A DNA stretch of 64,000 bases from Bromus sterilis (lineage: Eukaryota; Streptophyta; Magnoliopsida; Poales; Poaceae), in assembly GCA_950022295.1 (NCBI GenBank), contig OX465600.1, positions 295,785,782 through 295,849,781 of the forward strand. Direction: 5' to 3'. The position numbers and the translations under genes are program-made. Positions within the stretch are counted from its first letter, which is position 1; every line of letters begins with the position of its first letter. The notes beneath the pieces were generated by a model. That model saw only the letters and a program-made list of their open reading frames with translations, was not told the DNA's origin and searched no databases. Below, one piece after another: positions 1 to 11,850 of the stretch.

Positions 1-2030
1 AGAAGCCCAACAACATCAACCGTGCCAGAATGCTCCATTCTTTTCAGGTTAGTGGCACTCATCTCAATTGTTAGCATTGTTCATGGGAAAGCAAAGAAGA
101 CGGCAACAGTTTATCAAAGAATATCCTTTCTTAGCCAAGTAAATTCTGAATATTCGACCAATTGCAGGTTTCTTCTGACGATCTAGTGCCATTCTACTGA
201 ATATTGTGGTGTAAGCGTGTGACCAGCTTATAGATTGAACATGTCCGTTTCATGCAGTGTAATGCTAATCTTTAGCACCACCTAGTTGTAACATGTGTTT
301 TTTCAAACTCTTAAATGTTGTTAACCTTAATGTGCTGATGTAACATGTGTTGTTGCGCCGGTCAATCTTGAGGGAAGAACAATAGGAATGTATGAATTTT
401 TTTGAATGATACAAATATGTAAGACACTATGCCTTGATGTAAAGTATGGATCATTTATCTTCTAGTAACATCTCTACCCCTAAAGGGGGAGTTGGTACGT
501 CGTCCGTTGAACAAAATCCCCCATTGATAAAAAAAAACTCCCTCCGAGGGCGAGGCCCACTCCATGCGGAAAAAACCCGAGGGGCAGAATAAATAACTTT
601 TCCACGCACAATCAGTATTTATAACTTTCCATAGTACCAGGCAACCAATAAATAAACTTTCCATACTTCCTGAAAAAATAAATTTAATTAGCTTTCCATA
701 GTTTCCTTTCACCGGTTTTCAATGATCCACAATTTTTGTTCGCTCCTTCCAGTGATATACCTCCCCATTCCATATTAATGTATGTATTTATGGTTAAAAT
801 CTTGCTCATCAAATCACTACCTTATCTATCCTCCAACAAACAGGCCCGATGGCCTCTGTCTCCATCTCCCTGTATCTGCCGAGGCATCCCTCACCTTCCA
901 CCTCCACAACCACCCTTTAGGTTGCAGAGCCACACCTACAAGCCGCCGTCCATCATGAGAGAGGCGGCGGGAAGAGGAGTACATGCCTTATAGCGGCTGT
1001 GAAAGGGAGGCCAGGGGCAGCGGCGGAGATGGCCTAAACCAGCGGGACGTCGTGGCATTGACACCATTGATCGCGGTGGGGTGGATGTACGAGGACCTGG
1101 TACGTGACTAGGTGTTCCTGCAGGCTGCAGCCCCGACCTTCGCGGTTTGGGTAGTACCTGATCCTGGGTGTGGACATCTTCGGCGACTCCTTGAGCTCCG
1201 TTCGCCTCGTGCGTAATCGATGAGCAATAGAGGCTCTGCCGCTCCCGGCGCTCTTTCCTGGTCACTCCGCCATGCGGGGTCCATCATCGAGGAAGGCGGC
1301 CACCACAGAGTTTATTAATAGCTGCATGTAACGATCCCAACCAAATGATATGCAGGTAACTATTGTTGGATATGGTTCCATCTACCTAATGCACTTGCAC
1401 TATGAAATTACTGGATAGTTTATGTGCAGCCATTTTTTATTTCTCAGGTTGCCGCTGGTAGTATCATAGTTTACGCAACTGCCGATGATTTTTGCGGGTA
1501 TCCAGCAAAATGTTCACTTTTTTTTTGGGTTCTAATGAGTATCTTGAGCAGATTATTTAACTGCTATAATTGTCGTGCAATGAACTATCCCATATCGCCA
1601 ATTAACATGTTTTACCTTTTGTGGTCTGAAACAATGCAGAATCTGAAACTTGTTCTTTTACGACACAAGCATCTCAAGCATTGCATGTGAAGCTGTTTTT
1701 TCTGAGCAGTAGGTCAATAGTAATGGAATGATCATCTGGAGGAGCTCAAGATGATCCTGGACAAAAGGGGCCCTCAGCAGCAACAGAAATTGCATTTTAT
1801 GAAGATATCTTTACTTCATCAATTTTTCTATGTGCTAAGAATTTGTTAGTACTACTTGGTAAGGAGGAAAGGAGTTGAAGTTGATGAATCTTTTCTGAAT
1901 CATCTCTCAAAGGATGAAGAATTAGTTTGGGAAGATTTCCCTGGGATTTGTTGCCTCAAGATTATGTTTGCAAGACCAAAGTAGTTAAGTCGGTGCTTAT
2001 GGGCTTATAGCTATGTGGTGAAAAGCTAAA
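1..2030. other. Unassigned sequence, no supported gene
   Basis: I see no convincing coding region on either strand. Short open frames exist near 455-712, 736-993 and 936-1265, but they overlap one another, carry no recognisable motif and look like chance frames. Polypyrimidine-AG stretches that could be splice acceptors occur near 35-50 and 1435-1450, so this could include untranslated or intronic parts of a gene whose body lies outside the window. That is only a guess. Confidence 0.3.
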
Positions 2031-2819
2031 CATACTAGATGGAGAAGGCGCGCTCCGCCGCGCCCGGCAGCGTCTGTTCTTTTTAAAACAAATGTGTATA
2101 TCCACCTCTATCAATACCAACTACACAATAGAGCAACTATATGCAGACAAATAGACATACAAAAAGACTGAAAGTAACCATATCATCAACCAATGATGAC
2201 CATATAACCACAAAATCGATTAGATAAAAACTCAAATCTAACCACTCAAATCCACAGACAAATCATTGTCGTCCGAAATCAATAGAAAAAGATACACCTG
2301 CAACAAAGCATAGGGAACGACGACACTCACCTAGGATGTCATGGTTAGCCTAGAAAAAAACCTAGGACGGTCTGCTTACCCATCATTGGCATGGATCGAA
2401 GAAGGTAAGGTAGGGCAAGGAGGAAGACCGGCATACGTGTTTGTCCACAGCCACCATCATAGGTGATCAAACCCATAAAAGCAACCCATGCAACTGCAGC
2501 ACTGTCCACCGGACAATGATCACATGGTCAGAGCCTCACAAAGTAGAAGAAACGAACGGGAAGGACTAACAGGCTTAGGATGCAATGACAACATCAAAAT
2601 CCTCTGACGGGCAACGACCACAACCGAAGCCACATTATTCAAACTTGAGCTATACTTGCAATTCATAATCAGGAAGGGAGCTTGCATCTCCAAAACCTGA
2701 GAGGTGGAGATTGAGCTCCCGTTTCACTAAAATATATGATGACTCTTTTCTTATAAATGATTAACGGGGAACAAATTTTATGTATATACTTATATATTTT
2801 TTCATAAAAGTAAACAACT

Positions 2820-4090
2820 GGAGTGCGGTGTTTTGATGACCGGGCTCCATGGAACCCGTATTAAAAAAATAAAATTAAACTAAAATACACATAAAATGTT
2901 TCAGAAAATATCAAAAACAATTCTAAAAATAGATATATGTGTTCTTAAATTATGTGTAAAGTTTCACGAGGTAATGTTATAATATACACGCTATGTAAAA
3001 AAACAAAATTTTGGCCCAAATACAAGAAAGAAAAAGGCCCAGTTTAATCAGCGTATGAAATTTTTGTGTGTATATTACAAATATGGAGTGCACTACATAG
3101 CGGCGCCGCATAGAAGTTCCCTTCGTGCGGCGGCTATTAGCTAGCCATCCATCCAAGCAATGTGTGCTAGCTTTTCATTTTCAAAATTTTAAAAAGATTT
3201 ATCTCCCGAACCGTTAACCCGATTGATGATCCGTTTTTACCATTAACTTTCTCGCGGCGAGATCTTTCAAACTAGATCACATGTTAATATGTTTTGAAAA
3301 ACTTTTTTTTTCATCAGTAGTTGCCACATTACTGTTCTACTTACCTGATAATTATTTATACAATTGCCAGATTATAGTAACTTGATTGTTAATACTTTTT
3401 TTATCAGTACTTGCCACATTACTGTTCTACTTACCTGATAATTATTTATATAGTTGTCAGATTATACCAACTTGGTTGTTAATATGTTCGCTTTCAATTT
3501 GTTGTGCTTGAACGATTGGTTATCGGTTACTTATGTTCGGTTGTCGTATTCTTTACATCTAATTTACATGATGATTTATTGTTTTTGTCAGTTTTATCAG
3601 TTTGAGTTGCCATTTATTTCATCGGGTTATATCCTAAGCTTAAGTATACGAAACTATTCCTCCGACAACTATGTACAAAAATTTGTGGCAACAGTTCATA
3701 GTAAAAATGGCAACTAGGATGACCTAATGTGACAACTGACGGCGACGAAAAAATTTCATCAAAACATATCAATATGGGATCTTGTTTCGAAGATCTCGTC
3801 GCGACAAATCTAATGGTGAAAACGGATCATCAATCGGATTAACGATTTACGAGATAAATCTTTAAAAAAAATAGATTTTAAAAAGCTAAACACATGGAGT
3901 GGATGGATTGAGCCGCCGCATAAGCATGCATCGGTGCGGCGGGGCTGCATATCAATTCCCTACAAATATGTTTCTACACGTATACTTTTTCCAGAATTTT
4001 AGAAATGCAAAAATATTTGTACGGTGAAAAAATATATCAAGCTCCCTGGAGCTCAGTCTCGAAATGCACTTTTTGACTGATTTGGTTGCA
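2820..4090. mobile_element. Long inverted-repeat DNA element, unclassified (possibly Mutator-like)
   Basis: Two arms of about 200 bases, roughly 3095-3310 and 3735-3950, are near-reverse complements. Both carry the run 'gattgatgatccgttttcac' or its complement with one or two changes, and both have GC-rich outer ends with CCGCCGC-type motifs. Weaker similarity continues outward to about 2820 and 4090, where both sides have a 'gagctcc'-like stretch next to an A-rich tract. No transposase frame lies between the arms. Arms this long suggest a Mutator-like non-autonomous element, but I could not identify a target duplication, so the class is tentative. Confidence 0.5.
3306..3485. repeat. Two-copy tandem repeat, period 90
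   Basis: Units 3306-3395 and 3396-3485 share long identical stretches, for example the 20 bases beginning 'ttgccacattactgttctac' at 3321 and 3411. Both begin with a T-rich run. The duplication lies between the arms of the surrounding inverted-repeat element. Confidence 0.75.
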
Positions 4091-4639
4091 TTGTATATGT
4101 TGTGAGCTGGAGTGCAATGCATGTTTGATGCGGTGAAATATACATGGCAGCCAACCATGCACGGACCCACATGCCATAGAAATAACAGGTCAAATGCCTT
4201 GAGAACGCTCAAAATGAGCCACACATAAACTACAGAGGGGTGTTGTGCTCAATTTAAAATAGAAAATGGATGCACTCACACTTTACTTGTTGTCCCGTAG
4301 CAACGCACAGGTATTTAGCTAGTCTAGGTAATTCGAGAGTATACACAATTTTCTATTTTGTCCGAACAGAAATTAGCTGTATCATGAAATGTGATTCATA
4401 TTATTGGAAACACATGTAACAACGATTTCAACTTGGAAGTGCCTAAGCCTCGGTCGACTCACATTGGCCTATTTTATTCACCCGGGGCGTCTAACAATGT
4501 AGTACTAATTACATATGCTTCATAATAAATATACAATGAGAACTACGTCCATAGAACCGAATCCCTTTCTCCGAATTTTCTACACTAAACAGCCAACCAC
4601 CGGGCAATATGGAGCGAATGAAATCGGCACACATTTTTC

Positions 4640-6160
4640 ATTTCACAGAGTCTTCTGGTTATATAATAATTGTAGAATAGGGAGGCTTCTGAACCTGTAC
4701 GACGCGCTGCATGCTGTGTCCGAAGATTGCTTCTGAACCTCGACACTTCACACATCCTGTTTCTGAAAGAAAAAAGGAACACTTCCTTGAGCTTAAGGTT
4801 CTGTGACATGAACAACATTGCGATGGTCCGGTGCTGCAGAGGAATTCACGGGCAACTTCGTAGCCATCTGAAAAGGAAGTAAGCTCCGTACATCCCAGTA
4901 TCCTAAAATCAGCATCAAGTACCGCAGGGATTGGGATCGGATCGATCACCATCGCCTCGAGCATGACCGAGTTCCAGCTGAACTTTGCAGCCATAGAATC
5001 TTGTGATCTCGACCAACCTGAGATGCAAGCGAGGCTCCGAGAGAGGGAAGCCTCCGTAGATTTCCCTGGTCGGTGATGTACGTACGTACCTTGGAGTTGG
5101 ATGCTCGCAGCGCAGCACCAGGCAGGCGAATTCGAGGATATCACTCCTGCTTCTCGGAGCACCATGAAAAGTCCACTCCAGTCTCAGGTGCTTCAGATAA
5201 GAAAATTTGTGCAGCTTTCCTGGCAACGAAGCCCTCTGAAACACACAAATAAACACATACGAAAACAAACAAGAAAACTGGTAAGAACAATTCACCTCAA
5301 GAAAAATCAAATGAGGATGCGCAAAAAAAAAACTGGAAATTTAGAACGGATGAATCCCAACCCTTCGTTTCGGTGCATTGAAGAGTCGGCGTGTCAAGAC
5401 AAGGCACATTATTATGAAGTTTGATAAAGATGTATTCCAGAGAAGGACAAATATCGGTCAACTCAACGCACATAGTATATTTTAGAAGCAAAGTTCCAGG
5501 AGGTGATAACATCATCGATGCCCCACTGTACTCAAGTTTCATCAGACCAAAGTTTTAATTCCATCGCCTGAAGCAAGCGGCAGTCGTATACCTGCAAATG
5601 CTTCAGTGGATTTGAAGTTTGAAGGATGAGATATTCGTAACCTCGTAAGCATCCTACGACCAGCAATTCCAAGTAACTCCAAAAGGCTGCAGTTGGACAT
5701 ACACACCACAAGTTGAAGGCCATCATCGGAAATATACATTTCTGCCAAGTAAATCCAATTTAAGATTCTGAAAACCATTGAAATCCGCAGGCACCTTAAG
5801 AGAAACGGAACAAAGTTTTACCGATTGCAAGTGTAAGCTATTACTGTCATCGAGAAGCCGCAAATCAAAGTTATATGGTTGTCTCATAGGGCTGGCAGTT
5901 AAGAAATAAAAAACAAGCTGTTTCGCCTTCGATGCAATAGCAAAGTTCACCCATCTATCTATCCGATCCTGATGCTCATCTTCAAATGGAGCCTGAAGCT
6001 CAATTTTGTCAACCCCTACACCACTGTGCTGCTGTAGAACTGCATCGACTCTATGAAGCTTATCCTCATTGGGTGTTAACGGTCTAAAGGCATGAGGAAT
6101 AGGCAACATAAGAGTGAATGCTAAATTTGAGTGGCGACCCTAAAGATATCACCACTGTTT
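4640..6160 (-). pseudogene. F-box/LRR (FBD-like) family pseudogene
   Basis: Reading the minus strand, the segment from 6109 encodes a stretch with DRIDRWVNFAIASKAKQL, typical of the grass F-box/RNI-like (FBD-like) family whose intact members act as substrate receptors of SCF ubiquitin ligases. Leucine-rich segments follow (LLELLGIAGRRMLTRL; NPLKHLQVYDC; SLEYIFIKLHNNVPCLDT), then the C-terminal region (YLKHLRLEWTFHG; RLVEITRFYGCKVQLEL; MLEAMVIDPIPIP). These blocks lie in the right order but in different frames: shifts fall near 5765, 5620 and 5540, and another near 4970. A good acceptor (tgtgtgtttcag, minus strand) at about 5240 supports one intron of about 100 bases. The N-terminal F-box is not visible upstream, where a small LTR is inserted. 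I am confident of the family and that this copy is dead. Confidence 0.82.
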
Positions 6161-6179
6161 GGATAGTATGCTCGCCCGT

Positions 6180-6478
6180 TGTAAGACCCTGACCTAACTG
6201 AAGACACACACACCAACTGAATTTAACACAAGAACAGGGGATTTCAGCACCGAATTGCAGAGGTTTCTATTAGGGTTCTATCACCACAGGTGCAAAGTTG
6301 GAGCCAGCTGGATCACGGAGGCTAGGGTTTAACCCTTTACAAAACGGCGCGAAGCGCTACAAATGGGGCAAGGGAGGTCGTAGATGGCGATATCAACGGC
6401 CGAGCTTGAATCCGGCACATGAAGCTAACTGAAGATTGCTGAAGTGTTGCGTTCGTCAGGTTAGGGTCCTGACTGACA
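6180..6478. mobile_element. Small solo LTR (299 bp), TRIM-like
   Basis: The sequence begins TGTAAGACCC, ends CTGACTGACA, and is flanked by the perfect five-base duplication CCCGT at 6175-6179 and 6479-6483. TG...CA ends with a 5-bp target duplication are the signature of an LTR, and 299 bases with no internal domain fits a solo LTR of a small (TRIM-sized) retrotransposon. It sits immediately 5' of the F-box/LRR pseudogene and may separate it from its lost first exon. The termini also share an imperfect inverted 'GACCCT..ACCT' block, so a small DNA element remains possible. Confidence 0.6.
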
Positions 6479-6960
6479 CCCGTACAACACCTTTTATTGG
6501 CAACTGTCACATGATACTGCAGAGAATATCCTACAGCAGAGACAAATTTTATTTAGATTGTTGAACAATAATCAAACTTGTTCTGCATTGTGGTCTGAAG
6601 GAACAAGAAGGACGACACTGGCATGCGCTTGTTCGAATATTCCATACCGTTGGCAGGTTGGTCAGTTGAAGCCCTTGTCTCTTTTGCTTGACCGTCGTTG
6701 TTCTATACAAATGCAGGTCATCATCCGAACCAATATTTCTCTTTTTCATTGGACTAACCTTACCATCTGTCTGCAAGAGAAGTTACATACAAACATTAGG
6801 ACAGTGATAACACAGCCAGACATCAAAAAGCTCTGAAAATCTCACCTGATATTACTTTGGTTATTATTAAGTCTAAAAAAGAGAGCCATTTCTTCAGTTT
6901 CCATAAAGAAAGCGTATGTTATTACTGTACTTTCTATGATATGAAGTGTGCTCTTTTGTT

Positions 6961-8592
6961 CTAGTCACAAGCAAGAATGAATCTGAAACTGATGACGATG
7001 AATGAAACCACTAAAAAGATCGAGATACGTTCAAATGGTGGATCAGAGTTATTGCTGTATTTTTTCAGGAAGTTATGTGGTGGGAAGTTTGGCAACATTA
7101 CTTTTGATGTGAAGAATCTTAATAATATGAAACAGGAAGAAAGATTAAAAAAAATAGAACACAAATATCCAATGGCATTGAGATACGTTGAGAAACTTGT
7201 TAAACTAAAAATGTTGGTTTCTGTTACAAGACTCAAACAGAATAATGACAATGTGGCTAGGAGCATTTTTTGGAGAGATGCGCGCTCACGGATGAACTAG
7301 CTGTTTGGTGAAATTATTTCCTTTGACACAACATACAACACCAAGAAATATAATATGCCTTTTGCACCATTCGTTGGAATTAATGGGCATGGAAGAACAA
7401 TAGTATTCGGTCGGGCTTTGTTGCGGAACGAGACATCCGATACATTTAGATGGTTGTTTGATGCTTTTGTTGAAGTGATGATGTAGGGAAAAAGTTAGGT
7501 ATTGTATTAACAGATCAAGATTCAACCATGAAGATTGTTGTTCCGAGAGTTTTCCCAGATGCGAAACACAGATATGTATTTGGCATATACTCAAGAACGT
7601 AAGAGATAATATGAGTGCTTACATGGCTACCAGGGAAGGAATGGAAGAACAAATGATACAGGTGCTGATGCAAAGTATAACTGTTAAAGAATTTGAAGAA
7701 AGCAGGAAGCAGTTTGTCGTAGATCTGATTATGCAAAACATGACCATATAAAAAGGGATGTAGGAAGCTCTCTCAAAGTTTGTGCCAGCTTACTTCCAGG
7801 GGTTGTTTTGCCCGTTCATTCGATCAACAAGGCAAAGTGAAAGTTTCAATTCAAACTTTAAGGACAATATCCAAAGGAAAGACACAATAGAAGCTTTGGT
7901 ATGCCCTTTTTCGGGAAAATGTGATTTGAGATTGAGAATCAAGACAAATTTATGTCAAATGAGAAGAAGCATGTTTATTGGTGTCACCAACTGGTTGAAC
8001 ATCATGTTGCACAAACATACACAAGAGGCGTATATTTCAAGTTCTTGACTGAATTGGTTAATACAACCGCTTTTTGCAATGGTTGAGATTGAGAGCAACA
8101 TAATTTATGACTTGAAGAAGAACTTCAACTATGAGAGAACAGAGTCCTTCATAAAAGTATTTAGAGTTGTTGTTGACAGGGAGAGATGAGAATTTAAGGG
8201 CTTCTGCAGAAAGTTTGAAAGAGATGGGATCCTGTCTTCCCACATTCTGAGACTGTTTACACAATTTGATATTGAGAAAATACGAGAACAATACATTGTG
8301 GGGTGGACAATATAATTCAGAGAGTTGGAACTGCAAAAATTCAAGAAGAATTTGTAAGATATAAGTGGAACAGACCAATCTAACAATGTTGTAAGATATG
8401 TTATACTCATGAACAAAGTAGGAGATGCTTGTTCAGATATGAGCAAGGATTCTGAACTTAGTGAAGAATTGATGGAATCTTTTCAGAAAAATCATTCAAA
8501 ATACTTGCGAGGGAAGGCACAAACAGAAGAGGAGGTTCAAACAAAGAATTCAATTGCTGTAAGAGACCCCACCACAATGACATCAAATTAAG
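6961..8592 (+). pseudogene. FAR1/FHY3-type (MULE transposase-domain) pseudogene
   Basis: Blocks of the FAR1-related family appear in order. First comes SIFWRDARSRMN, an in-frame stop at 7298-7300, then a block with FDTTYNTKKYNMPFAPFVGI and GHGRTIVFGRALL. A stop near 7486 is followed by a frame change into LTDQDSTMKIVVP, then FPDAKHRYVFG, VPAYFQGLFCPFIRSTRQSE and FNSNFKDNIQRKDTIEAL. A SWIM-type zinc-finger region (CRKFERDGILSSHILRLFTQ) ends the series near 8250, and a last block with MNKVGDACSD lies at 8409. Intact members are transposase-derived transcription factors or MULE transposases. At least three stops and several frame changes show this copy is dead. The FAR1 DNA-binding N-terminus is not visible, so I cannot tell a host FAR1 gene from a mobile MULE. 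Confidence 0.85.
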
Positions 8593-9341
8593 TGAATAAG
8601 AATGGAACTTTAGACCAAGATCTTTAATACTGAAAGACCCACCAATTTTGCCATCAAAATCTGTGAACAAAGGCGATAGATTGGAACCGGTCAGATAATA
8701 ATTCAAAAAGAAAGAAGATTCCAAATAAGAGTTTTACTATGAGTTTAATGGCTATCCATATATTTTAAGCTATGTGGGAACTTAAGAAGTCTAGATGAAG
8801 GTGTTGACAGTGGATGGTGAAATTGGCTGTGCAATACGCTTGACTGAAACTTGAGTAAATAAGACATGCAAACAAGAATGAACATATCAACATGCACTTT
8901 TTGTGCCTTGCACAGTCATGTATAGGTAACTGGTACCGTTTTTTCTTACTTACAAAATGATCACACAAAACCAGTCACCCATTTCAGAAAAGCATATCGA
9001 CAAGTGGCATGCAAAAAGGGAGCGACTCGCTTGAACAAGTAGCAGCGAAAGGGCATTCTATTCTATTGTGCTAATGGTTTCTTCGTGTTGCGCCTGCAGG
9101 TATCAACTCACACAGGAATGAGTGTTCACAGTCTAATTGGTTTACAAAGCAGCTCAGTTGGTCAGTCAGCAGTAACCCTGAATTCTATGCTATTTCGCTA
9201 GTTGTTCTTATGTGTTGCGCCTTCACAACCGACGACGCTTCCGCGGATGACGCTCTCTGCAAGTGGGAGGAGGAGTAGGAGGAGGAGGAGGCCGAGGCCG
9301 CACACTCCGAGGACGATGCGAGTTACACCAATCCTGACTTG
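8593..9341. other. Unassigned spacer
   Basis: No recognisable gene. Around 9250-9300 a GAG/GGA-rich purine stretch produces spurious Arg-rich and Leu-rich open frames on opposite strands. Nothing else stands out. Confidence 0.3.
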
Positions 9342-10411
9342 CAGGGCCAAGCCGCTGCCAGACCCTATCCAACAAATTGTTGGGCCCGGGGCGAACATAA
9401 ACAAATACTTTTTTTTACTAAATTAATATACTTATTCAGATCTTTTTTTTAGTTTACAAGCATATTTTTTTGTTGACATAATTTAATCATCTGATAATGT
9501 TAATAGATATTAGTTGGTGTATTTTACGTTTGTACTGAATATCATAGAAAAATAGTAAAATGTGTTTTGTAATAAAATCCGTGTTAAAATCATTTTTCTA
9601 AAATACATAATTTATATTGTCTCTGTAACTTAATATAATATGTTTTTAACACTATCATAAAGTTAAAAATGTCTTATATAAAGATAATGAGGGAATAGTA
9701 TTTATGGTAAAGATCTATAAAGAGTACAATCCAATAAATATCACAATAATGATTTCTGGTATATCACAATAGTGGTTTCTAGTATATGATTAAGTAAACA
9801 TATGTATAGAAAGTTTTAGACTATAAACTTCTCCAATGCCATAAATTTTTGATCCTGTTCTTGTGATCAAAATTTTCTAGCAAGAGACAAATTTTAACAA
9901 CAGTGTGCATACTTTGTACTTTGTATTAAAATAACAATGCTTAGAATAAACCACCAATAAATATAAAATTGTGTGCATTCTAGTATGTTTTCATATGTAA
10001 ATTTAATTATTTGCTATGACCTTATCAAAACGTGTTTGTAATCATCATTGTTTATAGAAGACCATGTCAATTTATGACCTAAAAATGTATTACACATAAT
10101 TAAATATGTAAATATCTGTCAAGTGTATGGATTGAGTTGTATAAATTGAACCTCGGCATTTTGTCTTGTGAAATACTTTTATTCATATCTGTTGATATTA
10201 ATTTAGATATATTATAAATAACAAATCATGGTCAAAGTTGCACGTTGTTGAATAGAAAAATCACTCATTAATTTTTTTAAATGAGTATTTATATTTATTA
10301 TGTGTTATAGATAATAGCACAATGATTAGTATATTCTTTACTATTTTGGGCCCTGCTTTTCTAGGGGCCCTGGTCGGTCGCCCTTTTTGCCCGGTCTATG
10401 GACCGGCCCTG
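9342..10411. mobile_element. hAT-type non-autonomous DNA transposon
   Basis: The left end reads CAGGGCC and the right end reads CCGGCCCTG, matching the CAGGGCCGG...CCGGCCCTG termini common to grass hAT elements. A subterminal GGGCCCGGGGCGAA near 9383 and a mirrored GGGCCC/ggtcggtcgcc block near 10350-10385 fit the same family. The interior is AT-rich and non-coding. A second copy starts at 43938 and shares many internal stretches in the same order, for example 'ccaataaatatcacaata' and 'gtgtgcattcta'. No clear 8-bp target duplication was found (left flank ctgacttg, right flank gctgctgc), so the boundaries could be off or the flanks rearranged. Confidence 0.65.
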
Positions 10412-10831
10412 GCTGCTGCTTGGCGATGGCGACGACGGCGGCTGCTGCAGCCTCTTCAGAGGCAGCTGTGGCAGCGGCCTCGTCACGCGCGATGGCCAGG
10501 AAGGGTAGAAAGTGTTGCGGTGGGATGAAATAGGAGTGACCCATGCCCAGACTGCCATGGAGCACACCGACGACTTGGCCAGCGAGGTTGAAGAGGGGCG
10601 CCCCGGATGCGCCATCCGTACTCCCAATCTCTGCTTCCAGCACGATCATGTCGTAGCCGGAAAGTTGGCGTTGACCAAGCCTAGCCGCCTAAGCCCACGC
10701 TGCTCGCCCTTGTAGAACATGTGTATGAGGTTTGTCGGCCAACAAAGCATCATGCACGGATCGCATGCCCGGATCACATCACTGAACACAATCTCTGTAT
10801 GCGGCGCTTTACAAAGGTGGTGATGCTTCAT
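10344..10831 (-). pseudogene. Trypsin-like serine protease C-terminal relic
   Basis: Read from the minus strand, 10649 to about 10412 encodes IVLEAEIGSTDGASGAPLFN followed by LAGQVVGVLHG. This resembles the catalytic-serine region of trypsin/DegP-like peptidases (a G-x-S-G-x-P motif, here GASGAP, followed by hydrophobic strands). Upstream, 10831-10646 encodes a plausible preceding stretch (CDPCMMLCWPTNL...GLVNANF) in another frame; the frames meet near 10650-10660 and imply a 1- or 2-base indel. The apparent C-terminus (...KQQPGPVHRPGKKG) is read through the hAT terminal repeat, so the original C-terminus is lost or altered. The 5' part is cut off by the LINE at about 10815. Function is inferred from the motif only. 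Confidence 0.55.
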
Positions 10832-11850
10832 TGGCTAAAAAACAGAAAACTGCTTATGCGACTGAGAAAAAAGAAAATGCAACTCAGCAGGGGGAATCTG
10901 GTACTCAGTATGGGAAATGTGGGAAAGGTGTGGTGGAAAGTGAGGAATCATACTCTGAAGAATCAGATGGTTATGATGGTTCCCTTCTTATGGATACTTT
11001 GGCCCATGAGGCTGAGATGAATGAACTAAAAAATGGGCCTATGAATTGGTTGGTTCCCTGTGTGAATCAACCTGGGGGACTGGATGATATTCAGGTGAGT
11101 CCTGGTATCATTGTAAAAATAAAAGAGTCACATGTGGCCATGCTTACATTTCCTGTGTTAAAAATTGTGTTCAGGTGGAGGAAATTGTGGGAGATGAATC
11201 TGACATTGAGGCGACACCTGGTGTGCACGCAATTCAATTCCCTGCATCCCCTGTTGAGGAGTTGGGGGAAATTATCCCTACTCATCCCTTGATTCCTGAA
11301 GAGAATATTCGGCTTAGTAAGACGAACTTGCAGATAATGGGCAAGAAGATGGGAGACAGAGCGACATCTCTTACCAGAAAAAGGAACTTGGAAGGTACTC
11401 CTACTCCTTAGTGCAAACACAACTCTTTTGCAGTTCTTTCTAATCCTCAGTTAATGTTGCGAGCTTCTAGATCTGGGGTGTGTATTCCTGATGATAATTT
11501 CACTACTGTGGATATCATTCGTGAGTTAGAAAAATCTAGAGCTGGGCATGGGGAGAAATCTGAAAATATGGATAGCAATAGCTTTGATGGGAATGATACT
11601 CATATGGTTTTAACTAATGGGAAGGGTGAATGCACACCTGTGTCATCCAAGTGGGGGGAATGGACATGAGGATATTGAGGAACAATTTTCTGTGGTTGTT
11701 TCTAAAAAATCAAAAAGAAATAATAAAGTGGCTATGGTTTCTAGGCCCGTGACTAGAAGCCAAAGTCCTGTTGTTGTTGGCCCTTTCCAAACTGAGACCA
11801 CTGCTCATACTCCTAGCAGGGTTACCAGATTTGAGGGGGAAATCTAAAAA
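10831..11850 (+). pseudogene. LINE ORF1-like (gag) remnant
   Basis: Open segments 10831-11292, 11175-11411, 11454-11669 and 11617-11847 chain through frame changes into one hydrophilic protein. It is rich in Glu, Ser and Lys at first (ESEESYSEESDGYDG), and ends in a basic segment (KKSKRNNKVAMVSRPVTRSQ) directly before the endonuclease start. This layout matches the C-terminal half of ORF1 proteins of plant L1-like LINEs, which bind the element's RNA. No zinc knuckle is visible. The assignment rests mainly on position just upstream of ORF2. Confidence 0.6.

Noticed and set aside
4290..4326. Possible Helitron 3' end (cccgtagcaacgcacaggtatttagctag)
   Set aside because: The hairpin and CTAG-like end resemble a common grass repeat terminus, but no matching 5' TC end or Rep/helicase sequence was found, so I did not call an element.
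9202..9426. Arg-rich open frame with a run of RRRRRRPRP and a Leu-rich frame on the opposite strand
   Set aside because: Both come from one GAG/GGA-rich purine tract and overlap the hAT end; no motif.
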